Of a stretch of DNA of 64,000 bases, positions 16,487 through 25,669 are shown piece after piece; position 1 is the stretch's first letter; each line of letters begins with the position of its first letter. This DNA is from an uncultured Oscillospiraceae bacterium (GTDB taxonomy: Bacteria > Bacillota > Clostridia > Oscillospirales > Acutalibacteraceae). The position numbers were made by a program, and so were the translations under genes. The notes beneath the pieces are model-generated. The model was not told where the DNA came from. It saw only the letters and a list, made by a program, of their open reading frames with translations, and made no database searches. The stretch lies in the NCBI GenBank assembly GCA_900547095.1, contig URFG01000005.1, positions 24,748 through 88,747 of the forward strand. The letters are read 5' to 3'.

Positions 16487-17497
16487 TCAGATTTCAGCGA
16501 AATACTTGATAGTGCGAACCATCTGGCTTGTATAGCTGTTCTCGTTATCATACCAAGAAACAACCTGTACCTGATAGGTATCGTCGTCAATCTTTGTAAC
16601 CATTGTCTGAGTAGCGTCAAAGAGCGAACCATAAGTGATACCGATGATATCGGAAGATACGAGCGGCTCTTCGGTGTAACCGAAAGACGCGCTTGAAGCA
16701 GCCTTCATAGCGGCATTGATACCCTCAACGGTAACATCTTTGCCTTTTACAACTGCAACAAGAATAGTTGTAGAACCAGTCGGAACCGGAACACGCTGAG
16801 CAGAACCGATAAGCTTACCGTTAAGCTCAGGAATAACAAGACCGATAGCCTTAGCAGCACCTGTTGAGTTAGGAACTATATTAACGGCAGCTGCACGAGC
16901 GCGGCGGAGATCACCTTTTCTGTGCGGACCGTCAAGTACCATCTGATCGCCTGTAAAAGCGTGAACAGTGGTCATAATACCGCTTACTATAGGAGCATAC
17001 TTGTTAAGAGTATCAGCCATAGGAGCTAAGCAGTTGGTTGTGCAGGAAGCTGCGGAAATAATCTTGTCCTCTTTAGTGAGAGTCTTTTCATTTACGCTGT
17101 AAACGATAGTGGGAAGATCTTTACCTGCAGGAGCAGAAATAACAACCTTCTTAGCGCCGGCATCGATATGAGCCTGTGCTTTATCCTTAGAAGTATAGAA
17201 ACCTGTGCACTCTAATACAACATCAACGCCGATTTCTCCCCAGGGAAGATCTGCGGCATTTTTCTCAGCATAGATTTTGATAGTTTTACCGTCAACTGTG
17301 ATGCTGTCCTCGCCTGCAACTACGGTGTCAGCAAGAGCATATCTGCCCTGTGCGGAATCGTACTTAAGAAGATGAGCAAGCATAGCGGGGCTTGTAAGAT
17401 CGTTAATAGCGACAACCTCATAACCCTCTGCGCCGAACATCTGACGGAAAGCCAGACGGCCGATACGGCCGAAACCGTTAATAGCAACTTTTACCAT
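16487..17497 (-). CDS. gap: Glyceraldehyde-3-phosphate dehydrogenase (NAD+, phosphorylating)
   Basis: Glycolytic enzyme. The N-terminal Rossmann motif is INGFGRIGRLAFRQ. The catalytic cysteine is C152 in SAASCTTNCLAPM, with the partner histidine in MTTVHAFTGDQ. The C-terminal motif WYDNENSYTSQMV is present. 336 residues is normal. It has its own promoter and terminator and stands alone, not in a pgk-tpi operon within this window. Confidence 0.97.
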   Translation of the reverse strand: MVKVAINGFGRIGRLAFRQMFGAEGYEVVAINDLTSPAMLAHLLKYDSAQGRYALADTVVAGEDSITVDGKTIKIYAEKNAADLPWGEIGVDVVLECTGFYTSKDKAQAHIDAGAKKVVISAPAGKDLPTIVYSVNEKTLTKEDKIISAASCTTNCLAPMADTLNKYAPIVSGIMTTVHAFTGDQMVLDGPHRKGDLRRARAAAVNIVPNSTGAAKAIGLVIPELNGKLIGSAQRVPVPTGSTTILVAVVKGKDVTVEGINAAMKAASSASFGYTEEPLVSSDIIGITYGSLFDATQTMVTKIDDDTYQVQVVSWYDNENSYTSQMVRTIKYFAEI

Positions 17498-17526
17498 TGG
17501 AATAACCTCCTAAATTTTCTTTTATT

Positions 17527-17555
17527 ATTTTACTCCATATCAAACTTTTTTTCAA
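17527..17555 (-). promoter_or_regulatory. sigma-A promoter for gap
   Basis: Minus strand: TTGAAA, a 17-nt spacer, TAAAAT, then AGGAGG and the gap ATG. Confidence 0.65.
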
Positions 17556-17565
17556 GATGTTTTAC

Positions 17566-19173
17566 CTAATTTTTAACAATTTTTTCATTTTTTATTCCGT
17601 TTTTGCAGAATTTAAGCGAAATTTTATCAAAAACAGCCTCTGCGCATTTAAGACCGTCTACCGCGGCGGACATAATTCCGCCCGCGTAACCTGCTCCCTC
17701 TCCGCAGGGATAAAGCCCTTTAAGCGATGCGCTTTCAAGGCTTTCATTTCTTACGATCCTCACAGGCGAAGAGCTCCTGGTTTCGGGAGCCGTGAGTACA
17801 GCGTTTTTATCGGCAAAGCCCGATATTTTTTTATCAAACTCAACTATTCCTTTTTTAAGCGCCGATACCACAAATTCAGGAAATATTTCCGATAGATCTG
17901 TCTGAATAAATTCCGGTCTTACCGTCGGCTTTATCATTCCTATCTTAACGTCTTCTCCGAAAACAAAGCTTCCAACCGTGGAAACAGGAACTTTTCCGCT
18001 TCCGGCTTTAAAGGCTGATTTTTCTATTCTTTCCTGGAACTCACAGCCTGAAAGGATACCGCCTTCAAGATCTTTAGGCTCAACACTCACAAGCACCGCG
18101 CTGTTTGAATTTTCAAGATCTCTGCTTTTATAACTCATTCCGTTGACGCAAAAAGCGCCCTGCCTATCGGAAGAATTTACGACCTCTCCGCCCGGGCACA
18201 TACAAAAAGTGTAAACTCCCCTGCCGTCTTCAAGGTGGCAGGCAAGCTTATAGCTTGCGGCTCCGAGCCTTTTATCGCCTGCAAATTTCCCGTAAAGAGC
18301 TTTATCGATATTTTCTCTTTTATGCTCGATCCTTACTCCCACGGAAAACGGCTTTTTGATCATTTCTATATTATTATCAAGGAGCATTTTAAATGTATCT
18401 CTCGCGCTGTGGCCGCAGGCGAGAATTATAAAAGAGCAGTTTTCTAAACTGCCGTTAAGATAAATGCCCGATAAATCGCCGTCAGAGAATACAAAATCTT
18501 CAAATTTAGTATTAAACCTAACTTCTCCGCCCAAAGCTTCTATTTCTTTTCGGATATTTACAACGATTTTTCTTAAAACATCGGTGCCGATATGAGGCTT
18601 TGCGTCGGTAAGAATATTTTCATCGGCTCCGAAATTTACAAATTCTTTTAATATCGCGCGGCATCTTTTATCCTTGATACCGGTGTTTAGCTTGCCGTCG
18701 GAAAAAGTGCCTGCTCCGCCCTCGCCCGACTGGATATTCGACCGCTCGTTTAAAACTCCTGTCTTAAAATAGGTTTCAACATCTTTAATTCTCGTTTCGA
18801 TATCGGCGCCCTGTTCTGCAACCACAGGCTTTAAGCCTGCTCTTGCAAGATAAAGCGCCGCAAACATACCAGCAGGACCGAATCCTATTACGTACGGTCT
18901 TTCTTTAAATTTATAAGAAAACTTCTTAAATTCATACTTTTCTTCTTTGAAAACCGCCGTATTTTTATATTTTTTAAGAATTCTTTTTTCTTCTTTTCCG
19001 ACATCCGCTATAAAAGAACAGCAAAAAAGAATATTATCCTTTTTTCTCGCGTCGACAGATTTTCTGTAAAGCTTAGCAAAATCGACTTTTATTTTAAGGT
19101 GTTCGGAAACGATTTTTTCAGGACATTTAAAATCCGTGTTTAACGGACAAAAAACATTATTTATTATTATCAT
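17566..19173 (-). CDS. NAD(P)/FAD-dependent oxidoreductase (COG2509-type FAD-dependent dehydrogenase)
   Basis: A large uncharacterised flavoprotein. About 95 N-terminal residues of alpha/beta fold precede the FAD dinucleotide motif PYVIGFGPAGMFAALYLARAG. The conserved block NIQSGEGGAGTFSDGKLNTG comes next, and the C-terminus has GLYPCGEGAGYAGGIMSAAVDG, typical of this group. I placed the start at ATG 19173, where it overlaps the upstream flavoprotein stop as ATGA. The longer frame to 19230 would overlap that gene by 60 nt. No substrate is known. Two adjacent coupled flavoproteins suggest a shared pathway. Confidence 0.88.
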   Translation of the reverse strand: MIIINNVFCPLNTDFKCPEKIVSEHLKIKVDFAKLYRKSVDARKKDNILFCCSFIADVGKEEKRILKKYKNTAVFKEEKYEFKKFSYKFKERPYVIGFGPAGMFAALYLARAGLKPVVAEQGADIETRIKDVETYFKTGVLNERSNIQSGEGGAGTFSDGKLNTGIKDKRCRAILKEFVNFGADENILTDAKPHIGTDVLRKIVVNIRKEIEALGGEVRFNTKFEDFVFSDGDLSGIYLNGSLENCSFIILACGHSARDTFKMLLDNNIEMIKKPFSVGVRIEHKRENIDKALYGKFAGDKRLGAASYKLACHLEDGRGVYTFCMCPGGEVVNSSDRQGAFCVNGMSYKSRDLENSNSAVLVSVEPKDLEGGILSGCEFQERIEKSAFKAGSGKVPVSTVGSFVFGEDVKIGMIKPTVRPEFIQTDLSEIFPEFVVSALKKGIVEFDKKISGFADKNAVLTAPETRSSSPVRIVRNESLESASLKGLYPCGEGAGYAGGIMSAAVDGLKCAEAVFDKISLKFCKNGIKNEKIVKN

Positions 19174-20405
19174 TTTGCACCGCCGAAAGCTTTGATTATC
19201 GAATCCGCGCAGCACATTGCGCTCGACCACGCCCAGTGCAGATTAAATCCGCCGCAATCGCCGCAGATATCCAAAATTTCTCCCACGGCATAGAGATTAT
19301 CTTCTTTTTTTGACATAAGCGTGAATTTATCGAAAAACCCGGTGCTTAATCCGCCTTTTGTGACCTGGGAATTTTCAAATCCCGTGTCACCGGTGACAGA
19401 AAAGCTCATATCTTTTATCAGTTTTGACAGTGTTAAAAGCTTATTATCGGAAATTTCTCCGCACAACATATCTGATTTAATATTTGCCGATTTTAAAATG
19501 CTTTGACCGACTCTTTTATTTAGCAAGCCTGTAAAAAATTCGGAGGAAATCCTGTTTTTAAGATATTCTTTTCTCTTCTTTAATATTTTAAAAAGCTTAT
19601 TTTCATCGCATTTTGGCATAAGGTCAAGAGAAACTGTCATTCCTTTTTCACACTCGCCTGAGATCTGCATAACAGGAGGGCCAGAAAGCCCGTAATCGCA
19701 AAAAAGGACTTCGCCGAATTCTTTTCTTATCACGGTTTTCCCCGATTTTAAAGAAACATCCGCCAAAACCTTTATTCCCTTAAGCGACCTTGTGACCTGA
19801 TTATCGGTTTTTATCTGCACGATAGCGGGTTTAACTTTTACCGCGCCGTAACCCTTTGATTTTAACAGCTCAAATATACTGCCGTCACTTCCTGATTTTT
19901 TGCCTCCGGAATAAAGGCCTGCGGCGATAACGAGAGCTTTTGAGAAAAATTCTCCCGAAGAAGTGCTGATAATAAATTCTGAACCTGATTTTTTATAATC
20001 GAGCACCTTTAAATCAGTAAATATTTCCACGGAATTTTCCGCGGCGGAAAAGCGCAAAGCGTCTACAACACTTGAAGCCTGCAAAGATTCGGGGTATGCT
20101 CTTCCCTCTTCGTCATAGATTATCTTAACTCCTGTTTTTTCAAAGAAATCCTCTATTTTTTTATTATCGTACTTATTAAGGATCTGGCTGAAAAATTCTA
20201 TATTCGATGAGTGATATCTGTCTATCCGCTCGTCGGAATTAGTGATATTGCACCTGCCGTTACCGGTGGTTATAAGCTTTTTGCCTACCCTTGAAAGCTG
20301 TTCAGCTACGGCAACCTTTAAGTTTTTCGAGTTCATTTTAAGGTACACCGCAAGGCTCATCCCCGCGGCCCCTCCGCCTACGATAAAAACATCAAACTTT
20401 TTCAT
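19170..20405 (-). CDS. HI0933-family flavoprotein (NAD(P)/FAD-dependent oxidoreductase, BaiN-like)
   Basis: FAD-binding protein of the HI0933/YhiN group. N-terminal motif FIVGGGAAGMSLAVYLKM, the family signature GKKLITTGNGRCNITN, and the C-terminal GEILDICGDCGGFNLHWAWSSA. BaiN-type members act as enone reductases on bile acids, but most members have no known substrate, so I do not assign one. 411 residues is normal. It is translationally coupled with the next FAD protein and starts 3 nt after the histidine phosphatase gene. Confidence 0.88.
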   Translation of the reverse strand: MKKFDVFIVGGGAAGMSLAVYLKMNSKNLKVAVAEQLSRVGKKLITTGNGRCNITNSDERIDRYHSSNIEFFSQILNKYDNKKIEDFFEKTGVKIIYDEEGRAYPESLQASSVVDALRFSAAENSVEIFTDLKVLDYKKSGSEFIISTSSGEFFSKALVIAAGLYSGGKKSGSDGSIFELLKSKGYGAVKVKPAIVQIKTDNQVTRSLKGIKVLADVSLKSGKTVIRKEFGEVLFCDYGLSGPPVMQISGECEKGMTVSLDLMPKCDENKLFKILKKRKEYLKNRISSEFFTGLLNKRVGQSILKSANIKSDMLCGEISDNKLLTLSKLIKDMSFSVTGDTGFENSQVTKGGLSTGFFDKFTLMSKKEDNLYAVGEILDICGDCGGFNLHWAWSSAMCCADSIIKAFGGAK

Positions 20406-20407
20406 AT

Positions 20408-21133
20408 TCAGTGCCGCTCGTCTTTATTAGAAAAAAGCTCGCAAAATCTGCCTGCAAAAGACGGAAGCTCATCGTTTGCATAAAGGTGGGAAATATCTCC
20501 GAACGCATTGCACCTGAAATAGGCGGTCTGTTCTTCCCTTTCCTCCGTTATAAGAGTTGTAACGGAAGACGGCAAAGCGATAAAGCCCTGCCATAAAACG
20601 ACAGGGGAAATATTAAGCAAATGCGACAGCAACACGCATTCCACACCGAAATGGCAGAAGAATACTACTGTGCCGTCATACTCTTTTGTAACTTTATAAG
20701 TGTAACCGTCGCGCACATAGCCGTATTTCTCAAGCACCTTGTCAAGATTGCTTAAAACATAATCATATTTTTCTTTTACATTGCCTGTTGTCATTATCTG
20801 CTCATTAATCCATTCGGATTTATCGAAAAGACCGCTTTTTTTAGTCCAATCCTTAGGCAGAAAATCCCACGGGACACTTTCTGTTCCTGTTTCGGGGTTT
20901 TTTATATGCGCGGGGAATTCGATAAGCCAATCGCATATCTCCGCTTTTTTACCGCTTTTTAAAAGATAAGGCTTAGCGGTATCTTTCGCTCTTCCGAGAG
21001 CGGAAACATAGACATCGTCAATATCTAATTTCATCAGCCTCTCGCTTAAAAATTCCGCTTCTTTAAATCCTTTTTCAGTCAAAGAATCGATAGAATAATC
21101 GGGCTCTGCGTGACGGACAATTATAAGTTTCAT
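20408..21133 (-). CDS. Histidine phosphatase family protein
   Basis: Phosphoglycerate-mutase-like fold. The catalytic histidine is H8 in LIIVRHAEPDYS, with the downstream acid motif (YVSALGRAKDTAKP) and the second histidine in VVFFCHFGVECVLLSHL. Length 241. The EPDYSIDSLTEKG wording recurs in the broken fragment at 33940-34038, so the genome has or had at least two related genes. Substrate unknown. Cytosolic. Confidence 0.88.
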   Translation of the reverse strand: MKLIIVRHAEPDYSIDSLTEKGFKEAEFLSERLMKLDIDDVYVSALGRAKDTAKPYLLKSGKKAEICDWLIEFPAHIKNPETGTESVPWDFLPKDWTKKSGLFDKSEWINEQIMTTGNVKEKYDYVLSNLDKVLEKYGYVRDGYTYKVTKEYDGTVVFFCHFGVECVLLSHLLNISPVVLWQGFIALPSSVTTLITEEREEQTAYFRCNAFGDISHLYANDELPSFAGRFCELFSNKDERH

Positions 21134-21178
21134 AAAAAATACCTCCGAAAACTTAATTTCAGAGGTATTTTACCACAT

Positions 21179-23470
21179 TTAAAGTGAATTTTCAATATCG
21201 TCAGCTTTTTTCATCCATTTTATATAATCATTAAGATCATATTCGGGAGTGCCGTAAAGATAAGTGTTTATATAGGATTTTCCGTCTACGGTGTATTTTA
21301 TTATAAACATTCCTTTTTGTGAGCGGTAGCAATCAATTCCACCGATATTTACAGACGAATTCGGCGCTGAATTTACTGTTTTAGAAAAAACGGTATTTCC
21401 CGTCTTAGCGTCAATAATTTCTATCAAGAGCGTTTTAGCATATTTTGAACAATTCGAAACGATTACGGGATATCCCCATTGCCCCATTTCGCCTATTAAC
21501 GGCAAAACAGGTCGGCTTGATCTTTTGATATAAAAATATGCGAGCTTTTTCTCAAAATAATAATCCACCACAGCGTCGGACATCTGCGGCCAGCCGTCCA
21601 GCAAGTTCCACCAGATTATTCCGCCCGTTTCTTTGGTCCTTGCTCTCATTCTTTCGATAAAATATTTATCAGCCTCCGCCTGGGATATCTGCGAAGCTAA
21701 AGAATACTCGCTTAAATTATCTGGAACCTTTCCGAAAATTTGTTTTACTTGCTTTTCCATAAGTTCCACTCTCTGAGGAGAATTTCTCTGATCTGTGGAA
21801 TGCAGGTTCCATTGCTCATTATCAGAATATGGCCATACATATTCTTCATCAATGAATTTTCGGATAGACTTTTCCGAGGGACAGCCGTGATACCCTGTTT
21901 CACTTACAAAGTATGCTTTTGAATTAACATAAAAATTACTTTTGTAATAATCTCGGCAGCCCCACAAATGTGCTTCCGGAGTGTATTCTTGACCAAGTTC
22001 GAATGCTTTATCCGAAACATAGGGAGAACTTGGCAAATAAGGCCTTAAAGGATCGATTCTTATAAGTATTTCGGGAATAGTTTTTCTTGTAATTGAATTG
22101 ACAGATGGTTTATAATCTTTAATTCCGCATAGTGAATCTATTTCGTTATCCCCGCACCATAAAATTATAGACGCATGATTTCTTAATTTTTTCACCACAG
22201 ATTCAACTTCTTTTCCGAGTTTTTCGGCAAAAGTTTTTGTCTGGGGATAAAAATGGCAAGCCATAGCGAAATCCTGCCATACCATTATGCCTTTTTCATC
22301 GCAGAGATCGAAAAACTCATCGTCTTCATAAACATTTCCGCCCCAGCACCTTAAGATATTGCAGCCTATATCGCAGGCAAGATCTATTGCTTTTTTATAT
22401 TTTTCTTTATCTCTGCTATGATAAACGTCAAGCGGCACCCAATTTGAACCGATAGCATAAATTTTAACATTATTTATTCTTATTTCAAATTTTCCGCCAG
22501 GCTCAACAATTTCAGACCTTAAAAGTTCTACCCTTCGGAAACCCTGGCGGAAGTTTTCAGAAAACAAAATATTATTTTCTGAATCATATACTTCTAAAGT
22601 GACTTTGTAAATATTAGGTTCGCCATACCCCTTAGGCCACCATAAACTTCTGGTATCTAACGGAAAAGTGATTTTACCATTTGAGCTATATACCGGAGCC
22701 GTATGATCTATAACAAAATCTTTGCATTTGCCGTAAATCCTTATTTTGCGAAGTTTAAAAGTTTCTTCTTCTGGAATTCTTGTATTAAATACCATAATTC
22801 CGCGAGAAGTCACTTGATTTATTGAAAGAAGACCGAAATAAACATAATTAAATCCGTATTTTTTTTTCGTTTCAATTGAAACATCTCTCCAGATTCCTGC
22901 ACTTAGTGCACGCGGCATGATATCCCACCCATAAGAATGAGGAGACTTTCTTGTTACTTGAGCCAGAGCCGTTTGATGTGTGGAACTGATAAGCTCCAAC
23001 GGATCTATATTTTCCTTTGCTGCAGCTATTATGGGTGATTTTATATGTACATAAAGAGTGTTTTCTTTGCCGAGAACAACTTTATCGGTGATATCGAATT
23101 CATTTTCGATAAACATATTTTCACTGCTTCCCAAAAATACATCATTAAGAAAATAATCAGCAAAGCAATCAACCCCTTTAAATTTCAGAATAAGTTTATC
23201 TCCGTTATTTTTTTCCTTTTCAATTTTAAAATTTTTTTCATACCACCAATCATATATTTCATATTTTTCGGCAAGCCTGATATTCATACCTTTAAATATA
23301 TCTTTGGGCAATAATCCGCTTTCAGCAAGATCAAGTTCAACATTACCGGGAACTTTGCAATCAATTGATTTTTGATTTTTAAGCTCCGGATCTTTCGGAT
23401 TGTTAATATTTATTTGTGTTGCATCATAAAAATACAGTTTCCATTTTCCGTTCAAATTCATAAGATACAT
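21179..23470 (-). CDS. Glycoside hydrolase family 2, beta-mannosidase-like
   Basis: Cytosolic (no signal peptide) GH2 enzyme. The N-terminal sugar-binding domain starts LNGKWKLYFYDA. Immunoglobulin-like strands follow, then a TIM barrel. The predicted acid/base glutamate (about E441) is in ILWCGDNEID. The nucleophile (about E523) is in YFVSETGYHG. Both match the WCGxNE and SExG motifs of GH2 beta-mannosidases. 763 residues is shorter than the usual ~850 because the C-terminal beta domain is small. AAGGA precedes ATG 23470. It is divergent from an AraC regulator with a two-site operator between. Beta-mannoside, likely imported as an oligosaccharide, is the inferred substrate. No transporter is adjacent. 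Confidence 0.88.
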   Translation of the reverse strand: MYLMNLNGKWKLYFYDATQININNPKDPELKNQKSIDCKVPGNVELDLAESGLLPKDIFKGMNIRLAEKYEIYDWWYEKNFKIEKEKNNGDKLILKFKGVDCFADYFLNDVFLGSSENMFIENEFDITDKVVLGKENTLYVHIKSPIIAAAKENIDPLELISSTHQTALAQVTRKSPHSYGWDIMPRALSAGIWRDVSIETKKKYGFNYVYFGLLSINQVTSRGIMVFNTRIPEEETFKLRKIRIYGKCKDFVIDHTAPVYSSNGKITFPLDTRSLWWPKGYGEPNIYKVTLEVYDSENNILFSENFRQGFRRVELLRSEIVEPGGKFEIRINNVKIYAIGSNWVPLDVYHSRDKEKYKKAIDLACDIGCNILRCWGGNVYEDDEFFDLCDEKGIMVWQDFAMACHFYPQTKTFAEKLGKEVESVVKKLRNHASIILWCGDNEIDSLCGIKDYKPSVNSITRKTIPEILIRIDPLRPYLPSSPYVSDKAFELGQEYTPEAHLWGCRDYYKSNFYVNSKAYFVSETGYHGCPSEKSIRKFIDEEYVWPYSDNEQWNLHSTDQRNSPQRVELMEKQVKQIFGKVPDNLSEYSLASQISQAEADKYFIERMRARTKETGGIIWWNLLDGWPQMSDAVVDYYFEKKLAYFYIKRSSRPVLPLIGEMGQWGYPVIVSNCSKYAKTLLIEIIDAKTGNTVFSKTVNSAPNSSVNIGGIDCYRSQKGMFIIKYTVDGKSYINTYLYGTPEYDLNDYIKWMKKADDIENSL

Positions 23471-23486
23471 CGTTCCTTTCTATTTT

Positions 23487-23515
23487 ATTTTACCATTTCA
23501 AAAATTAAGTTTCCA
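23487..23515 (-). promoter_or_regulatory. Promoter of the GH2 gene, weak -35
   Basis: Minus strand: TGGAAA (poor -35), a 17-nt spacer, TAAAAT in the extended context TGGTAAAAT. The poor -35 fits a need for an activator. Confidence 0.5.
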
Positions 23516-23519
23516 TTAT

Positions 23520-23552
23520 TATTTTTAGAATTAACACTAATATTTTTAGAAT
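23520..23552. promoter_or_regulatory. AraC-type operator: two identical 12-mers 21 bp apart
   Basis: TATTTTTAGAAT occurs exactly at 23520-23531 and 23541-23552. The start-to-start spacing of 21 bp is two helical turns, as for AraC-family dimers that bind direct repeats. The proximal site is 4 bp from the predicted -35 of the GH2 gene, the position used by activators that touch RNA polymerase. Confidence 0.65.
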
Positions 23553-23618
23553 AAAAGAAAAATCTTTACTTATTTTTAAATTTCGTTTATAATTATAAAA
23601 AAATAAGCGGTGAAAGTT

Positions 23619-24446
23619 TTGGATAATGAAAAATATGTTTTAAAGAAAATTTCTAGCAGATTTTCAGATTCTCTTTACTATGTTTCAGAATCAACATTTA
23701 AAAAAAATAGACAATTCAGCGCTCACAGACACAATTATATCGAGGCAGAGCTGATTTTATCCGGTAAAGCGATAAACAGTATCAACGGGAAAGATGAAGA
23801 GGTAAGCAAAGGCTTTATCTATATTTTAAGACCTGCCGATGTTCATATTTTCAGGGCGGTCACGGATATTTCGCTGATAAAAATTTATTTATCCGAAACT
23901 ATCATTTCGGAAGAGATACTTAATATTATAATGTCTAATGAAACAAATCTTATCAAAAAGCTTTCGGACAATGAGTTTTTGCAGATAATGAGTGTTTTTA
24001 AAATACTTGAAAACGATTTTAATTCTGAACATAAAAACGAGCGCCTGATGTATAATTCGGTTGACTCATTTTTCAGCATAATTTTAAGAGATCAACTTGA
24101 AAAATCATTGATAACGGATAAAGATCCTCTGCAGACTGTTTTAAACTATATGCAAATTCATTTTGCGGAAAGCCCCACTCTTGCAGAAGCCGCCTCCGTT
24201 ATTCATTATAATCCGAGTTATTTCAGCAAATTTTTCCACGATAAAACTTCAGTAACATTTTCGGATTATTTAAATAACTTAAAGATAAGCTGTGCTAAAA
24301 AGCTTCTTACAAGCAGTAATGAAAAAATCATCGTGATAGGTGAAAAATGCGGATTTAAATCGCAATCAAATTTTTTGAGAGTTTTTACAAAAAGTGTCGG
24401 AATGTCACCTATCGATTACAGAAAAAAGCACGGTATAACAATTTAG
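23619..24446 (+). CDS. AraC family transcriptional regulator
   Basis: The N-terminal cupin-like sensor domain (HRHNYIEAELILSGKA, FIYILRPADVHIFRAV) probably binds a sugar. The C-terminal double helix-turn-helix is typical of AraC/XylS (AEAASVIHYNPSYFSKFF and KCGFKSQSNFLRVFTKSVGM, ending SPIDYRKKHG). TTG 23619 is preferred over GTG 23610, because GGTGA lies 5 nt before the TTG and includes that GTG. Divergent from the GH2 gene, which it most likely activates. Confidence 0.9.
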   Translation: MDNEKYVLKKISSRFSDSLYYVSESTFKKNRQFSAHRHNYIEAELILSGKAINSINGKDEEVSKGFIYILRPADVHIFRAVTDISLIKIYLSETIISEEILNIIMSNETNLIKKLSDNEFLQIMSVFKILENDFNSEHKNERLMYNSVDSFFSIILRDQLEKSLITDKDPLQTVLNYMQIHFAESPTLAEAASVIHYNPSYFSKFFHDKTSVTFSDYLNNLKISCAKKLLTSSNEKIIVIGEKCGFKSQSNFLRVFTKSVGMSPIDYRKKHGITI

Positions 24447-24450
24447 AAAA

Positions 24451-24480
24451 AACAGCAGAAGAAATCATTCTTCTGCTGTT
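24451..24480. terminator. Bidirectional terminator after the AraC gene
   Basis: 13-bp perfect stem AACAGCAGAAGAA / TTCTTCTGCTGTT with loop ATCA, followed by TTTTATTTTT. Confidence 0.85.
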
Positions 24481-24482
24481 TT

Positions 24483-24764
24483 TTATTTTTCTATATGTTC
24501 TTCTAAAACTCCTCTTAATGCCGAAACCGAGCTTGATCCGCATTTACAAACGACCGTTTTTTCGCCTTTTATCTCATTTGTAACAACATTGAGCATTTTG
24601 TGCGACATCGTATTCATAAACAAAATGAGCAAATCGGGAGAGCCGATATTGCGCATAGAGCAATTATGCTTGGTATAGACCTTTGTTTTGCAGTCGTAAG
24701 ACTTGCAAAGATCTATGTATCTCCTTTTCATACACTCGTTTCCTCCGACTATTACAACACTCAT
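24483..24764 (-). CDS. DUF2325 domain protein
   Basis: A 93-residue protein starting SVVIVGGNECMKRRYIDLCK and later PDLLILFMNTMSHKML, the pattern of DUF2325, a small Rossmann-like domain of unknown function. It has several cysteines (CKSYDCKTKVY, CSMRN, CKCGSSS). It is flanked on both sides by terminators, so it should be a single-gene transcript. Its role cannot be told from context. Confidence 0.8.
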   Translation of the reverse strand: MSVVIVGGNECMKRRYIDLCKSYDCKTKVYTKHNCSMRNIGSPDLLILFMNTMSHKMLNVVTNEIKGEKTVVCKCGSSSVSALRGVLEEHIEK

Positions 24765-24786
24765 TTTTCGCCTCTTCTTTAAAAAA

Positions 24787-24820
24787 ATACGTACAGTTAG
24801 CCTCTGCTAACTGTACGTAT
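24787..24820 (-). terminator. Terminator of the amidase/DUF1906-like operon
   Basis: Perfect 15-bp stem ATACGTACAGTTAGC / GCTAACTGTACGTAT with a 4-nt loop. On the minus strand it is followed by TTTTTT. Confidence 0.85.
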
Positions 24821-24852
24821 TTTAACACATTTATTTTTCTATGTCAATATTT

Positions 24853-25656
24853 TTATAGCATTACCTGCGAAAAAAATTCCGGATCCCTTATAAGGTCCAC
24901 ATCAAACGTTATCAGCTCGTCATTATCGGAATAGATCGGATGGCACTTCTCGCCGTACTGCCAAAGCGCTATTTCGCTTCTTTTAATTCCCGACGGCGCA
25001 TAAGGCTTCCAATTATCCGGGTGGATCATATGAGTTGTAGTTATTTCGTTGAATTCTTCAAGCAGCGGCTCTTTTGCCCAGATCAGAGCGTCTTTAAAAA
25101 GTGCCCTGTCTGTTTGAAGACCTCTGCTGAATTCGCGGTCAAAAATATATTTTGCATCGGTATCCGCACGAAAGCCGGGAACAAGTCCCTCATTTTTAAT
25201 ACCGATTATATACCCCCTCAAAAAATCCCTTGTCATCACAGACTCCGTATCCGCTTCTATAAAAAGAGCGCTGTTTTTCGGAAAATTGAGATTTTTAAGT
25301 AAAGTTGCCGCTTCTTTTGCAATATCGATTCCCTGATCCTCTGTCCTAAATTCGCCGGATATAAAATATATCGGCACTATTCTGCAGTTTTTATCATATA
25401 AAAATTTCATTTCAAGGGAAGTAAGCGGCGTTTCGCCGTTGATATCCCTGCCCCAGAAATTAGGAAAAAGCTTATTTCTTGTTACCCATTCAAAAAGAGT
25501 GAGATTATTTTGAAGTTTCTCGTCTGCACGGTATTTGGAATTGACTCCGAAAAAAAGAGTTAAAATTTCATCGTCGCTTTTTTCAGAGGAAATATTTCCT
25601 TTTAAAAACACCTGCGGAGTCCAAAGGGATTTACCGACAAGTTCTCTGCATACCAT
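24853..25656 (-). CDS. DUF1906 (Rv2525c-like) glycoside-hydrolase-like protein
   Basis: About 267 residues from ATG 25656, which has AAAGGAG 8 nt upstream. The longer frame would overlap the amidase gene. Visible pattern: FWGRDINGETPLTSLEMKFL, then RIVPIYFISGEF, DIAKEAATLLKNLNFPKNSA, LFIEADTES and a helix GYIIGIKNEGLVPGF. This resembles the TIM-barrel DUF1906 domain, which is often fused or linked to cell-wall hydrolases. There is no signal peptide. It is the last gene of a three-gene cassette with an amidase and a tiny membrane peptide, so peptidoglycan is the likely target. Confidence 0.65.
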   Translation of the reverse strand: MVCRELVGKSLWTPQVFLKGNISSEKSDDEILTLFFGVNSKYRADEKLQNNLTLFEWVTRNKLFPNFWGRDINGETPLTSLEMKFLYDKNCRIVPIYFISGEFRTEDQGIDIAKEAATLLKNLNFPKNSALFIEADTESVMTRDFLRGYIIGIKNEGLVPGFRADTDAKYIFDREFSRGLQTDRALFKDALIWAKEPLLEEFNEITTTHMIHPDNWKPYAPSGIKRSEIALWQYGEKCHPIYSDNDELITFDVDLIRDPEFFSQVML

Positions 25657-25669
25657 AATTTTTTCTCCT

